Below, one piece after another: positions 63,450 through 64,000 of a stretch of DNA of 64,000 nt; positions within the stretch are counted from its first letter, which is position 1, and every line of letters starts with the position of its first letter. Below the pieces are notes generated by a model. That model had not been told where the DNA came from. It did not search any database and saw nothing but the letters and a program-made list of their open reading frames with translations. Location: NCBI GenBank assembly GCA_944472155.2, contig OX235272.1:98648020-98712019 (forward strand), written 5' to 3'. The position numbers were made by a program, and so were the translations under genes. Source of the DNA: Trichobilharzia szidati. Its lineage: Eukaryota > Platyhelminthes > Trematoda > Strigeidida > Schistosomatidae.

Positions 63450-63705
63450 CGCCGAAGACATTGGCTGGCGGTTGCGCTATATCGTGAATTGGTGTAAGTT
63501 AGAATTCATGGGCCATTGGATTGAGTCCCAGTGGCTTAATGGTATACGAGCACGCCTTGTAACCAGGAGGTCCTGGGTTGAAATTTCGGTGGGTGCGTAC
63601 TGCTGAAGAGTCCCAAACTAGGAAGAAACAGCTGTCCAGTACTCCCAGGTTTCCCAGTTGTTCTCAAACCGATGTCAGCTCATGATGAAGTCCTGCAACT
63701 AAATG
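63450..63705 (+). mobile_element. SmAlpha-like SINE
   Basis: A-box-like TGGCTTAATGG, a worn B-box (GGTTGAAATTTC), the hammerhead module (next entry) and the 3' end GATGTCAGCTCATGATGA, followed by AATAATAATATT. The layout matches the copies at 39745-40165. Confidence 0.8.
63597..63642 (+). ncRNA. Hammerhead ribozyme (type I), SmAlpha-like, near-intact
   Basis: Stem I GTACTG (63597-63602) pairs exactly with CAGTAC (63637-63642). Core CTGAAGA (63603-63609) fits CUGANGA. Stem II GTCC/GGAA has three pairs and a G-A mismatch next to the core. GAAA is at 63625-63628. The short stem III CAGCTG closes with A-U, and UC at 63635-63636 is the expected cleavage site. All invariant core bases are present. 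The stem II mismatch may lower activity. Small hammerheads of this sort are known in schistosome SINEs, where they cut SINE transcripts to unit length. Confidence 0.65.
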
Positions 63706-64000
63706 AATAATAATATTTTAGACACTTAATCGCCAAAGTAATATTCCACTAACTGTTATCTATAATCCAACAATTTAGTTCATTTTACTCTTAGAGTAAG
63801 CAGGGAATTGACTGTAATGGAAACGAAAGGGTACATTACAAAGTGAGCAAGTAGAATCACAGGGAATATAGTGAATGAAAATACGTCAATGGAAGTGTTA
63901 AAATAGAACGAATGTAAGCGGGCTAATACGATTATGTGGGAAAAGTATCACTGAAATTTTCAAATACTGACCAATATTGTTTTGACAGTTGCATCCATAT
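63706..64000. other. Unassigned end of window
   Basis: No feature recognised. Confidence 0.4.

Noticed and set aside
1..64000. CRISPR arrays, bacterial operons, ribosome binding sites, rRNA genes
   Set aside because: The window is eukaryotic with spliced genes. Short repeats present are microsatellites and mobile-element copies, not spaced arrays.

Overview
This 64 kb window is eukaryotic and very probably from a blood fluke (Schistosoma or a close relative; species not resolved). The reasons are a spread-out host gene with GT-AG introns, and a mix of repeats typical of schistosomes: CR1-like and RTE/SR2-like non-LTR retrotransposons, Penelope-like elements (PLEs) with GIY-YIG domains, gypsy and BEL/Pao LTR retrotransposons, and tRNA-derived SINEs with a hammerhead-ribozyme module of the SmAlpha type. 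The DNA is AT-rich and almost everything outside one host gene is mobile-element sequence.

Layout. 1-9 kb: two CR1-like retrotransposon copies on the + strand, an antisense ORF1 piece with a PHD finger, and a nested minus-strand non-LTR fragment. 9-14.6 kb: mostly unrecognised, with one SINE and one spliced-looking candidate exon (11869-12050). 14.6-19.1 kb: a PLE fragment and a decayed 4 kb minus-strand non-LTR element (ORF1, endonuclease, reverse transcriptase). 20.2-21.6 kb: decayed gypsy gag-pol. 26.1-52.3 kb: nine exons coding the C-terminal 596 residues of cullin-4, including the cullin homology region and the neddylation site. The N-terminal exons were not found. Its introns hold an RTE copy with a 14 bp target duplication, a 1.7 kb PLE palindrome, PLE and RTE fragments, SINEs and a 41 bp perfect hairpin.

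54.5-62.5 kb holds the most remarkable object. An RTE fragment was split by a BEL/Pao LTR retrotransposon (54682-62271, minus strand, 396 bp LTRs, 5 bp duplication CCTTG). In its main ORF the zinc-knuckle and protease are followed, in frame and without introns, by about 500 residues of alpha-spectrin repeats and then about 430 residues of dipeptidyl peptidase III. After this the sequence returns to the retroelement's integrase C-terminus. Reverse transcriptase, RNase H and the integrase core are absent. The element therefore looks like a non-autonomous retrotransposon that captured two host mRNAs and then moved as a unit. One LTR was later hit by a third element (60277-62164, 7 bp duplication ATCACGT).

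The only cellular gene supported with confidence is cullin-4. The other coding sequences are retroelement genes or their remains, and most carry frameshifts or stops.
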